Source: Tipula vernalis | Taxonomy: Eukaryota > Arthropoda > Insecta > Diptera > Tipulidae | Assembly: GCA_958295665.1 (NCBI GenBank) | Contig: OY282558.1 | Coordinates: forward strand, 460,076,995-460,140,994 | Direction of reading: 5' to 3' | Length of the DNA: 64,000 bases | Shown: one piece after another, positions 47,440 through 59,764 of the stretch | Numbering within the stretch: the stretch's first letter is position 1 | Layout: each line of letters starts with the position of its first letter | Translations under genes and position numbers: made by a program | Notes under the pieces: generated by a model | Told to the model about the DNA's origin: nothing | The model's database searches: none | The model's input: the letters and a program-made list of their open reading frames with translations, nothing else

Positions 47440-48360
47440 TTGTACTCTTTTCGAAACTCTAAGTCAGGTCATTTGTAAGCGGCGCCCTATTTAGAATTTA
47501 TTTAATAGTGTCGAAAAAAAAACGCTTTTCCGAACTAGTGTCGTACATTCCTTGCGATTAGCCCTAGAATATTGCTTAGGTGGCGGCGTTGGCTGCTCTA
47601 ATTCATACGAACATTACTATGGTCTAACGAGACCAGAGAGAATTGATTATTGATGGCATGGCAATCAAATGGCAGAAAGGATTTTATATACGATCCAAAA
47701 TACTCAAATGAATATGAGGCGCCTCTGCATAGATGTGAGAGTTACATTCCATGCGTGGCCAAATATAAGCCTTGTAAATAGTTTAAACTTCACAAGAATT
47801 AAAGAAGAACTTACAACGTCTTAAGTAGCCGAGACAGCTACTGGATGTTTTAGAAACTGCATATATTTGGTCTTTTCATGATAGCACACTAGACGGATCC
47901 ATACTCAATATGTGAACCGATGGAAAATTTAATAAGGGTTTGCCGTTTAGTCATATTTTTGAATAAGGCTACACTCGCTTACGTGATGAGACAAGCTTGT
48001 AATTTATTCTCAATAAAATGCACTCTGTTAGTAATGGCCAACCATTGATTGAAGTGACATCATGTTCAAGTAAAGAGCTAATTTGATTTCGCTTGTTTTG
48101 AATTACAGGTAGCTGAACATAGTGGGGCGTTTTGGAAGGTGTAGTGTACTATCATCTGCAAAAGAGTGTATTGAAACATAATTGGGGAACACCAGCATTT
48201 ATTGATGAGATCAGGGCACTTGTCGTCCAACCATCCACAAAGACTGGAATTTTACGGTTAGTCAAGAAACTCTTAAGAAATGCTAATAAAGAAACGTGAA
48301 AAATCCTCTGGAAATATCCAGCGTAATTAGTTGGGTTGCTCCCTGTTAGTCGAGACATCG
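47440..48360 (-). pseudogene. Non-LTR retrotransposon reverse transcriptase fragment
   Basis: The minus-strand frame 48358-48152 includes FLTNRKIPVFVDGWTTS and SSINAGVPQ, the strand-turn-GVPQ block of non-LTR reverse transcriptases. Downstream, in broken frames, come HYTFQNAP, PSVHILSMD and LGYLRRCKFFFNSCEVL (about 48150 down to 47780), matching the thumb region order of Jockey/CR1-like RTs. Multiple stops and frameshifts; the catalytic YADD block is degraded or lost just after GVPQ. Dead copy. Confidence 0.7.
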
Positions 48361-48361
48361 A

Positions 48362-51090
48362 TTCTACAGCTTAGACACGTAAACCAGAAGATGTCATCGA
48401 AAGATGGAAGATCTTATTAAGGAGGAGTAGCTAACACGTCACCAGTTTTTGAGGACGATTGCAGGAATACCAGCTGGCAGGTATGAAGTTTCTAAAATAA
48501 AACATGGGCAGAATTCATTAAATATTGCAGGATACTACACAGATTTTTAAAACTAAATTTTTTTTTTAGTTTTTTACTTACGTTACCAATTCAGCGCTTT
48601 ACTACATTCACAGCACCAAATGGAACATGCACGTTTATTAAGGCAATTCTTTAAGTGCTTCCCAACGTAAAACTAAATTATCTACACTCTGAAGAATTAA
48701 TCAAAAAATGTTTGAATATTTTTTTTTACAAGGGTTATTGTTTGGATCATTGGGTGATAAAAATCCATAATATTATTTGCCAAATTTATTTTTACTTACA
48801 CGGCTAGTTCAGATCTTTCTATCTTCTTAGTCTCCAGCATCGGAACAACTATATTTGTTGATGAATTTTTTGTGAAATTTTATATCTGAAATATTTTAAA
48901 GTAGATACTAACATAAAACCTATTAAGTATTTTATGGTGTGAAGAATTTTTCGCTCTTAAAGGTCGGCATCAATATTTTTACAATAAAACGTGGCTCAAT
49001 GGCAAGGAATATTTTGGAACAATACTTTTAATAATGATATTATGATCGGTCGGTACCATAAATCAAAAATTAGATTTGCTAATTTTAGTTTTCCATACAC
49101 AGAAAACACAGACAATTTTCCCCGCCTTCAGCACCAAATGGAACAAACACATTTATCGATGAATTTTGGTGAAATTTTATGTCTGCGAGATGTTAAGTCG
49201 ATTCTATAAATAGTTTCGAATCTAAAATAGATCAAATTGTGTCAAGAAGATTTCCCTCCGTCAAGCTGATTATATAATTTTATCTATCTAGAATTGTGTG
49301 CAGAAACGTTAGGCCCCAGTTACTGTATGCCAACTATTGGTCTCATACAAACAGATTGAGCGACTTCCCTTACTTTTCTTTTTTTTGTATTTTTGGGTTT
49401 TGTGTTTGACATCTAGACTTGAAGCATGATAAAATTCACTTGATAAAAAAAACCTTAAATGCATTATCACGTCGAGCAATGACAAATTCTTAAAATAAAG
49501 AACTTAAGTGGCAAATAAAACACTGATTGTAGTTGCTATGTACATAAGCGAGGTAAGTGAGCGTTTAGCGGCTGACTATCGAGTTAGAACAGGTCTTAAA
49601 TCACATTGAAGAAGCATCGATAATTCTAAACAAATTCTTGTTGTAAATCCACACCGAAAATTCATTGCATTTGAGTATACAAAATTTGAATTGAATGTTT
49701 TACGTAGTCGAAAACGAAAGAAAAGGTTAATTTCGAGTAAATATTGGTAAATTGAGTTGGATATTTAATTTGTTGTTAACCAAGAAAATCGGACGTTATT
49801 TTAAGAAAAGAATACGATTACATTACAAATTAATGCCTCATGGTCTACCTTTCCCAGACAAACCCAGCACGCCATTTTCACAAATTTATTATCAAAACAA
49901 ATCCATTATTCAACTTTTATTTGTTTATACAGATGACACTTCTCATAGAGGTATGTATATCCAGTTAAAAATAATCACTTGTTTAAATCAAGTTTATAAT
50001 ACTAATTCTCAAGAAATTTGCAGAGTATAAAAATTATTTTCTTTGAGTAATGACCTAACCTTGATATTTCAAAAAGAAATTACCAAGAAATTACGTATTA
50101 AATAAAAAAAAAATCCCCAAAGACAATAAAATAAATCTTGTTTTTTGCGCAGATCCCTCATTAATAATAATTCTATGATGTAACATTTCAAATAAGTTTC
50201 CTACTTTTCATTGATAAAATGGAAAATTATCTTGGTTAATAAATAGCGCGCACATATCATATTTCCACCCTTTTTCAAAAATTCTATTTTAATAGAGTGT
50301 CATGTTCAATTCCTCACTTTATTTATATACACAAAGTATGTATATTTTTAAGTAAAAACATTTTCCCTAAACGCGTCCCGCTGGAGGAAAACAAGAAAAT
50401 CTAGTTACACACACAAATGTGTGGGTGGATGAGATCAGAAATCAAAATACGCTAAAGCACTGTGCATTACATTGTATTGTATCTTGTAGTTTATTTATAT
50501 GACGAGATAATCGCATTTTATTGAAAATTGATAGAGCGCGAATTGTATACGAACCAATCATGGCGGAAAATGTTTTTTTTATATGGAATTGGGACATGAG
50601 AGTGAGGGGTAAAATATTGATTTACTATAAACGTGTTAAACACCTTTTTGGCTATTTGTGCTATTCTATTAAGAATCTCTCGTATAATTAAATTACAGGA
50701 TATAAAATACCGAGATGGGTTAAACCGTATAAAGTCCTAAAAAATAATTCGAACCGAATATACTTAATAAATAATTTTTATTTCGATTGGGATGGATGTT
50801 CGAGAGATATAAAAACTGAATTACATGAATGACTATAAACCTGTTTATATTCTTATGTCGAATTCGAATGGAAATTTTTATTGACCATTTATCGTAAGTA
50901 TCTGGATAGAATTAACAGAAGTTCGATATATTGGTAGTAATCAAGTAACCTAAAATGTTAACAAAAGAAAAAATTTCGTTACATTGACAAGTTTAAATGT
51001 GTACATACCCATCTATACACAATGCGCCAATTTTCAACTTAACCAATAAGTTTTAAGACTCCTGATGATTTTCAAATCATGTATTAGACG
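48362..51090. other. AT-rich upstream region, nothing firmly recognised
   Basis: AT-rich sequence with short open frames only (for example plus strand 48991-49209 and 49752-50030), none with a recognisable domain. The related phrases CAGCACCAAATGGAACA..CA near 48621 and 49128 hint at an old duplication. Confidence 0.35.
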
Positions 51091-51095
51091 TCTTA

Positions 51096-51307
51096 AATCG
51101 ATTTCATTTTTAAAAAGGACGTTAGTTGACGTAGTCTTAGTCGCCTTTAAATTTAAAATGTTAGCTATACTACCCTTTGGAAGAAGTCCCGCTTCTCAAC
51201 CAATCGATTTCATTTTTAAAAAGGACGTTAGTTGACGTAGTCTTAGTCGCCTTTAAATTTAAAATGTTACCTATACTACCCTTTGGAAGAAGTCCCGCTT
51301 CTCAACC
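51096..51307. repeat. Recent 106-bp tandem duplication
   Basis: Copies 51096-51201 and 51202-51307 are identical except for one visible base (TTAGCTATAC against TTACCTATAC). The second copy abuts a GT microsatellite (51308-51340). Near identity implies a recent event. Confidence 0.95.
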
Positions 51308-51339
<32 letters not shown>

Positions 51340-51340
51340 T
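51308..51340. repeat. GT microsatellite
   Basis: A continuous TG run with a single TA interruption near 51333, directly after the 106-bp tandem duplication. Confidence 0.95.
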
Positions 51341-51344
51341 AGGA

Positions 51345-54300
51345 ATTGTTAGTGCTCTTCCTGCCATTCTCTTCTATGGGCTAAATTTCTGAATTTCAAT
51401 AAACAGAACAATTTGTGTTGGTGATCCAACTTTGATGTTTTATACAACTACCACCCAGTCTAGAAGTGCTACCAAACGTGTCACGCCTAATAGATCTAGC
51501 CTGTTCAGTTCGGAGAGCTAGTGGACAAAGATATGTTCTTTTGTCAGTTATAATTCTTTTAATTTACCTAACAATTATTTTAGTATAGTAATAATCGCTA
51601 TAGTTGAACTACAAACAGCCTGACAAGAGAAAATGGACAAACCAATGAAAAACTACTAAAATAGTTCGTCTTTGACTTTTATCTGAAGGTGGTTCGTATA
51701 ATTTAATGGTCTTTGTTATTAAAAATCTCGTAAAACCGCGATGTAAGGAAGTAGCTTAGGCGACAGCATAATACTATTACGGCATTGTTATATTTAATTA
51801 TTTTCGTTATTTTACTTTTTTAGTACAAAATGTAATATATTGATATACTAATTATAATATGTATGGAGAAAAATACATGAAATTACAAATTCTTTATAAG
51901 GGACCGGAAGTCATGATTTAATTTTATGATTTTTATATTTTAAAACAAAAAAATTATGAAATATGATTTTTTGTTGTTGTTGTTTTTAAAAGACACATGG
52001 TATCAAATATTTAAGAATTTCATGCACACGGTGTTGTATTTATTGCTACAGAAAAAAAAACTAATTATCCGAAAATTATAAAATTGGGCTCAATTTAATC
52101 AAATCGTTACACAGGTTGGCACGGGTTCCTTAATACGAGAAGGCAAACAACCCTAAGTGTTCCTAGCAAAAGAGCACATCATCAGGCAACTTCAAATATA
52201 ATGTAAGCCCGACCTAGAAAACTATGTACCATCTGTTGTGCCATTGGTGCAGAGGCTGTTGAAGAAATAAACTTGAATTCTACAAAATACTGCTTTGAAA
52301 CTTCATGGACAGTACCGCAGGACATGAATATGACACTTCTGAAAACAATCCAAAAATAATGAAGGGCTTTTTGGAGCAGTAAAAGTCTTACTATTCGGAG
52401 ATTTAATGTAATTGTCACCTGTCCGATGAAGTAGGGGTTTCGGACAACCGAGTGCAGTTGGAAACAAGACAAATCAAGATCTACAATTATTACCTGGGAT
52501 ATTAGGCGAAAACATTTTAGAACAATTTCTCATTGAAGTTCGTAATACGTTTTTAAATATTCTGGAAAAGGGAGATTATTTTAAAATTAGGATGGGAATC
52601 ACCATTTTCCAGAATATTTTAAAATTCTTAAAAAAAATGATTCTAATAATTAGGGCGGCATTTCTTAGTAAAGTAAAAAAAACGTCCGAAAAAAGTCGGA
52701 TATTAATGTACATTGAACATTATGCTAAGAACGATAATGGCAAAATAATAGACGTTACATGAAACAGTTTGATTGCTTTAATTTCATTGGATGAAAGCCT
52801 GATTGGCTTAGTTTGCCGCATCCTACGTTATGGTAAAAATATATTGAATCAGTCCAATCCTGATAGGAAGAGGATCGGATTAAACATTTATGGAACACAT
52901 TTCTTGCCTAAATTCCAGGCTAATTTATCCTAATAAACTAATTAATTCTATATAACTAATGCATAAACAAATATAAAAACGAACCCCCAGTGATGTTTAT
53001 GCCATCGCTCATTAATAATTAAGTTAATAAATTATAATTTAAAGCATTTTGTTAATTAAACAATTATAACAAATTAAACTTGACATACGGACGTTTAATC
53101 CTTCAACATTTATTTGATTTTTATCTGTGTACACGTAAATAAAAAATACGCATGGTTAAATAAAAGTGGTGGTATTAAATCGAGGAGTTTATCACCGACC
53201 TGATCCCCTATTGTATTTTCACATCACATTTCATTAGTGCGCCGCCAATTATTGTAAAAAATAAAACGGGGAAAAAACCACAACATTTTCGTACACAAAA
53301 CATGAAATGTCGCGTGAATTCATTCATGTTTTTCATGATATGGTTGGTGGTGTGGACAAAAAAAAAAAAAAAATATTTATTAGGAAATTAAATTATAATA
53401 ATTAATTATTGTTAATTTTGTTGTTTTGTTTGTTACATGTCGCTGATTTTATTATTTCAATGACATTTAAATTTTTAGCGTTTTTGGCAGTTATTATAGT
53501 CGGAAAGTATATTTACTATATGCCCGCTTGAACTAATTGTTTGTACGTGATTTTAAATTAATTATGTATTTATTAAACAAAATTACTGAATGTCAAGGTG
53601 TCATATACCATAGTTTATAATATTACAATTCCAAATTGGATGGCATAGTAAAACACATTTTATTTCATTAATTGATTTATCGTTATCATCTCGCGCGTAC
53701 GTTAAAGTTCAAATCATGTATGTATAACTTTTTATTTTGAATTAATTTTTGTATAATTAATTTGCGCATTGTTTTGTATATTTACTAAATTTAATTCAAT
53801 GCCATATATATTTAAGTATTTATAATTTAAATAATTAATAATATTTGAACAAAATTTATAATTGAAAAGCGGATGTATTCATAAAATATTTATAATACAT
53901 ATAAATTTACAAACAATAATTGGATTTTATATTTAAACAATATTTAATTACGATGTTAGGGTAACTTGAACATATATGAGTCAGATGATGAACGCAGCAG
54001 GCATACAGAATAGTGATGAATTAATCATTCTGCTAATAAATCAGATTGACAATTTAGTTTTAAACTGAAGATGAGCTTCTATTTTCTTCACATGTTTTAT
54101 TAGGAATTTTGCGTTTAATAGTCTGTTGGCGCCCAGCATGTGGCTCACTTGTTATTTTCCTAGATTAACAAAACACATACCTGCACAATAAATACTTTAT
54201 TTTGTTAACATACAACAATAGTAATTTGATTTTTGATTTATTTCAAGTCCTCCTCTCCTCATCTTTGCGTATTATAATAGCTTGAAACAAATTTCCCAAA

Positions 54301-55515
54301 ACGAAAAACTTTTCCATTTTTCCTGTTATTATAAAGTTTTCCCAAACCTTTTTCTTGTATCTCTTTTTGGTTGGGTGTACATATAAGTAAGTTTATGAAC
54401 CCAGGTGGGAAAATGCGAATAAAATCTAATGAAAATGGGAAAAAATTTTTTTTTTTTTTTGTAACAGCAAAAGAAGCAAAACTGTATATAATGGGGGGTT
54501 TCGATACGCGTACCTCAGGAGAAACATTAACACGATAAATGCTTTGGCATTAATTATTCAGAACATACTTGGTTTTGGCTACATAGATTTTACAAGTTAT
54601 ACAACTGGTGAACCAGATTTCATGCACCTATCTGTTTGCGCGTTTAATAACGAAAATTTTAATATTTGTTTGTAAATATTTACCTAGTGTGTACATACGA
54701 CACATAAAAAAATTAATGAATCAGAAATTTCGTATTTATATTACTCGGGCGAGTGGAAATTTTTTTTTCATTTTAGTATGCATTAAATTTATACCGAAGT
54801 ATTGACAGTTTGTGTACATCATAACCGTAAGGTAGGTAATAAAAATTAATTTAATGGAAAAAATCAAATATCCACCAGCATTTAGTTATGTCTCTATTTA
54901 ACCGTGGGGTAAACCAAAAAGTTGATTAGAAATTATAGAAAATAATTACAGAGTGACCTTCGTGGTAAGTAATTTATGCGTGTAATGATGTTTTGTAATG
55001 GTAATGCGGTAATTTTTTTTTTTTAATTAAACAATCAAAAATTTCAATTACATTTTAAATGAAATATTTATTCTAATGATAATTCAGCTTTTATTACATT
55101 ATTATAAAGGCACATGTGCGGTAATCGTGTCTGATGATCGAACTATTGCATAATAATAATAATAATAATGCGTAAAATCACACTAGAAAGTCACAAGTAT
55201 TCTTCCACATCGCCAGGCGATAATTCATTTGATATTTATGTTTTTTTGTGCCGCCAATGTAGATGTGTTACACGATTAACAGGTTAAATTTTTATAAATT
55301 TCGTGATTGCTTTACTTACAAAAAAAAACATGTATTTGTTTTCTCCATTAGCAGAACAACACTTTTGTAAATTTTTCCGTTATCGTGCGATTTCTTAAAA
55401 TATTTCTAAAAATATCGTAGTGACGTGCTACATTGATTTAGAATATTGTTGTATCGAGATGAGAGGTGGTAATGGATTTTTGTTTAGTACCAATAAAATT
55501 AGCGATCAAATAACA
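51345..55515. other. AT-rich upstream region with small repeats
   Basis: Mostly AT-rich. It includes a small hairpin at 52551-52624 (arms around TATTCTGGAAAA and TTTTCCAGAATA), an ATA run near 55149-55168 and a tRNA-primer-like TGGCGCCCA at 54127. No gene recognised. Confidence 0.35.
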
Positions 55516-55519
55516 AGTA

Positions 55520-55790
55520 ACATTTAAGCGGAATCTGCCAAAGACAAAACTGCTTTTACTGTTCCGAGAAGCCCTCCCTATCAGTTCAAAGTGATGCCGT
55601 TTGGGTTGTGTAATGCAGACCTGCCAATGTGTCTCCCGAACTCCATGAAAAAATCTTCGTGTGGAACTGAAACTGTGACTCCATGAAAAAAGTTTCGTAT
55701 ATCTGGATGATTTGTTGTTGTGAATGATATACGATGAACGTATTTTGTTAAAAATTGAGCCGAAAAACTGCCGAACTCAAATTTGTCAAG
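55520..55790 (+). pseudogene. Gypsy-type LTR retrotransposon RT fragment
   Basis: The plus strand reads ESAKDKTAFTVPRSPPYQFK followed by VMPFGLCNA (55528-55614), then after about 80 nt of disrupted sequence FVYLDDLLL (55695-55721). These are the finger/palm blocks and the catalytic YLDD box of Ty3/gypsy reverse transcriptases. A stop follows the YLDD box, and the frame between the blocks is broken. There is no integrase, protease or paired LTR near it. Confidence 0.8.
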
Positions 55791-56107
55791 GTATAAATCT
55801 TTCCCCGGCATCCAATATAGTGAACCGTTCTATTTTATCTGCAATACGCTCATACATTTCTGACAAACATGCCAGTGAATGGAACATGAAGCTCTGTAAC
55901 CACAGTTTTAAATGCTTCTTAAATAATTTAATGAAATAAAACCTGAACATAATAACAGCTTAGTTGAGGTTTGATAGTTTTTTGAGGTTTAAGTTACATA
56001 CATATTCAAAATGGGCTAAACTTAGACCAAAAACGGCATAAAAATAAAGCCCAACCTCGAAAATTTGAAATTTTGGGAGACTCGGCAACAAGAACGTCGC
56101 GTTTAAG

Positions 56108-56567
56108 ATTTTGACAACAACAACATATCATATTGATACAATTAAAATTTGACGTGAAATGGGTTTCTACAAAAAAATCTAGAATCTGAAAATCGAATTA
56201 CTTCAGAGAATTTTACCGTTGTTTATTTTCTGCTTGTACGAGACTTAAAAGCTCAAAAAGACTTGTATAATTTTCTACAGCTAAAATTATATTTACTGTT
56301 TCCATATCTGTTTCATATTGATTATTATTTTAGTTGGTTTAACAATAACAACATATTATTTAGGATTTTGACAACAACAACATTTCGCATTGCTTCAATA
56401 AAAATTGAACGTGATAATGCTAGAAATGGAAACCGAATTACCTAAAGTGTTATTTAAGAGAATTTAATCGTTGTTTGTTTTTAGTTTGTTTTAAACTTCA
56501 AAAAGCTACTTAAAGCAACTTCATAAAGCTCTTTACAATTTTCTGTAACTAAAATGATTTTACTGTT
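56108..56567. repeat. Diverged tandem duplication, about 257-bp period
   Basis: Copy one starts ATTTTGACAACAACAACAT at 56108 and copy two with the same word at 56365. Both continue through an AATCGAATTAC/AACCGAATTAC block, ATCGTTG/ACCGTTGTTT and TTTACTGTTT, with moderate divergence and small indels. Confidence 0.75.
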
Positions 56568-56698
56568 TGACAAATAAAATAGGTTAAAACGGATCGAAAA
56601 TCACAAATATTTGAATCAATATAACGTGCACATTTCAAAGGCTGAGTAGTGAGTTAGACCGGCGAGGACAATAATAAAATAGAAAGACGTTTAGTTTC

Positions 56699-56930
56699 GT
56701 CATACCCAAACAAAATTAATTTAAAATAAGGATTAAGCTTTCTCATCCCATGGCGAAATTTCGGCAACTTGCCACGGAACGATTTTGATAAATTTTGTCA
56801 GTTCATCAAAAAACATCCGAAAGATTTTTAGTTGGCCATAGACAAAAAGCTAAATTAAAATAAGAATCGAGCGTACGGTTCTCAATAAAATTTCGGCAAC
56901 TTTCCATGGAACGATTTTGATAAACTATCT
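56699..56930. repeat. Diverged tandem duplication, about 130-bp period
   Basis: AAATTTCGGCAACTT.CCA.GGAACGATTTTGATAAA occurs at 56755-56792 and 56888-56925. Upstream sequence (AATTTAAAATAAGGATTAAGC against AAATTAAAATAAGAATCGAGC) also corresponds. Confidence 0.75.
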
Positions 56931-56934
56931 TGTA

Positions 56935-59360
56935 TTCAATAAAGTTAAATCCTTATGAAAACTTATTTGATTGCCAAGTTGTTTTGTGTGTTCGTTAAAC
57001 CGGATTTGTAATTTCCCCTGTTTGACCAATATAAAACGCTATATAATCGATTGCATTTTTATTTATATGCACCTGAGTCATATTCATTCGTTTTTGCTGT
57101 TGTAGTACCACCGCTGGCAGAGAATTAAAAAAAACAAAAAAATCGAGCAAGACATAACTGGACAAAAATTTGGTGGTAATTTAATCAACGATAGTAACTT
57201 GGGTTAAAATAACTGTGTTCATTAGTCTTAAGACCAAGGAAATAATGTTAATTTTTTCCAAATACTGATTCCCCTTATCACAAATTATTTTTCAATATAT
57301 CATCTTTAAGAAAGCCAACCTCTTTATTTCTCTATTTTCGTATATTATATTCTGGTATATGTCTTAAAATAAAACAAATCGCCCATAGCAATTCTTTGAT
57401 CATAAATATAAATTAAAAGGATACCAGTTTTCCTCCCGAAATTACTTTTATTTTATCGTATCATTTCTCGTTCGTTCATCTGTTCTTCTCCATATTTCTA
57501 TCACTTAAGAAACAATAATAATAACTAATCAATATATCTTATGGTATACATAAGAAAAGAATAAGATACATATCTCATGTCGATTTGTGCTTTGTTTCAA
57601 ACTTTTAAAACGATAATCGTAAACTTTTCGATTGTTGTGTCATAAACTTATGTGATTTATGTTTATTGTCTTAGCAGAGCATATAATAAAATATAAATAT
57701 ATGCGAATATAACAATAAACCGTGTGTGTGACTTGTTGAATCCTTTGGCGCGGTAACGACAACACTTGGTTAACACATCGTATAAGTAAGTATAGAAAGA
57801 CTCTATTTTGTATTTACAATCTAAGACACTAAGTAATTGGAATTAGTAAAGCGAAGTCGAAATAAAGAAGTAGAATTCCATAAGATTAAAATAAGATATT
57901 TGAGTAGATTCAGCCACACATTTTCCATTTATTTTACTTGTCTATTTTCATTTACCCCACCCACACACCCACCCGGGTGGCACAATTTATTTTTGTTTTA
58001 ACAGAGCATTTCCTTGTTAGATTTTTTTTTTTTGTATATCTTTTATTATTTTTCCTGTCTTGAAAGTTTTTCTTTATTTTCCTCCCGCACGTTGCAATAG
58101 TACAATTCATTTTCTTATATCCTTTTAGTTTTTTGTTTGTTTTGTTTTTCTAATAAGGTTGTTTGTATACATTTCCTTATGTATTCAGATTGATTATATT
58201 TTGTGCTGTATGAGTGTTCGTCGCGTTCTGATTATTTGCTTCTATAAATGTTAGAGTGGAGTCTTCTAAAATATTTCCTAACTCACTTTATATAATTTAA
58301 ACTAGCAGACTGTAAATTTTATCGATCCGAGAAGCGCAAATGTGCATCTGTTGCACAGTTTTCTTATTTGTTTCAAGTAATACACAAACAAATGAATTTT
58401 CTTGTATGTACATACCGAAATATGTATATCCTTGTTCCATGAAATAAACCAAACTGTTTATCTTTGCCGTGTATATATATGTATATAAATATGTAACGAG
58501 GGTGCATTGATCTTTCCTTAACATGCTATCGATATACTTACATATTTTCGCTCCCCAATGACATGGAAAAATATTTTCGATGGAACTTTAAGTAGATTGA
58601 TACTTCCTTATAAGTAGGTTTTGTTATATTATCCGGTTGAATAAGGAAATTAAATCAATTCGTACACGAAAAACCCAGTGATATGGAGCAACATCGACCA
58701 AAACTGTTTAAGATTTATTTTTATAGTTGTAAACAAAAAACCTTAAGCTGTTATAAAAATTCAATGTATTCAACCCAAAAGGATGAAATAACATTAACTA
58801 TGATGGTCCAAAAAAAGGATGTTTTTGCATGAAAAACTTTTGAACGATCGAAAAATTCCCTAATTTGCCATAAAGCCTAATTTCGGGTTATTTTGTTTTT
58901 GTGTATTATACCACATCACATCTTCTTTATTTTTGTACCTTCCTTATATATGGCTAGGATGGCGAAAATAAGGATAATTTATAATATTATTGTACATACT
59001 GTTTACAGTACTTGTTGCCAAAAAAATGTTACGAGTAAATTCATTGGAAGTTTTTTTTGTTTGTTTACTAGTCTGACCAGAAAAAAAAATCATTGAATCT
59101 GATTTTCATCGTATCATCCCCAAACGTAAAATTGAATTGAATTTTATGATCATCTTAAGTCGATGACATTATGAGGGAACCGAATAGCCGCGGACGGTTG
59201 GTTTTTCGTGCGGAGAAAAAATTTTCTATAAAGGAAATTTAAATTCTTTTTCAATTAACTATAAAAATTATAAAAAATATAAAAGACTTTCGAAAGTCGT
59301 TAAAAGGGGAAAATCAAACTGTGATTTTAAACACTAAAATTTAATTCATGAGTGTTAAAC
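56935..59360. other. AT-rich region before the right satellite
   Basis: No gene recognised. At 57746-57763 TGGCGCGGTAACGACAAC follows an AT-rich stretch containing ATATAATAAAATATAAATA and AATAAACC, an arrangement like an LTR end plus tRNA primer-binding site. The rest is low-complexity AT DNA. Confidence 0.3.
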
Positions 59361-59369
59361 TAATTTAAA

Positions 59370-59600
59370 TTAAACTATATTGTTGTGAAGTGCCGTGTTT
59401 GGGGAGGAAGGGGGGGGGGAAGAACCTGTGAAACTGTCCTGGACTCGGTTCAATTCTTACGTGACCTAGAGGGATACACCTGAAGGGAAGAAAAGGGGAA
59501 GAACGGACGTCTACAGAAATGTTGCTTGGTAGACACCACGCTACTGGCGTCTGAAAAACAGGTTCTCGGTATCTTAGATCTATCATTCAATTATACAGTT
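59370..59600. other. GC-richer island of unknown origin
   Basis: About 230 bp with G runs (59400-59420) and balanced composition between AT-rich DNA and the satellite. Open frames on both strands are short and unrecognised. It may be an inserted fragment. Confidence 0.3.
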
Positions 59601-59764
59601 CAATACTATGATACAGTTCGGTAAAATTTGTTGATATTTTTGAAAACGCGTTCAGGTCAGACGCTAATCGGAAAATTTTTGAAATTAGTATTTTTTGGTT
59701 TAGGGTGATCGAATTTATCGATTTTATACGGTTTTGATCGTAGTACTATGAATAATTCAATGCA

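Noticed and set aside
52182..52472. Minus-strand 96-codon frame as a gene
   Set aside because: No recognisable domain and no transcript signals. The region may be an old insertion, but nothing supports an assignment.
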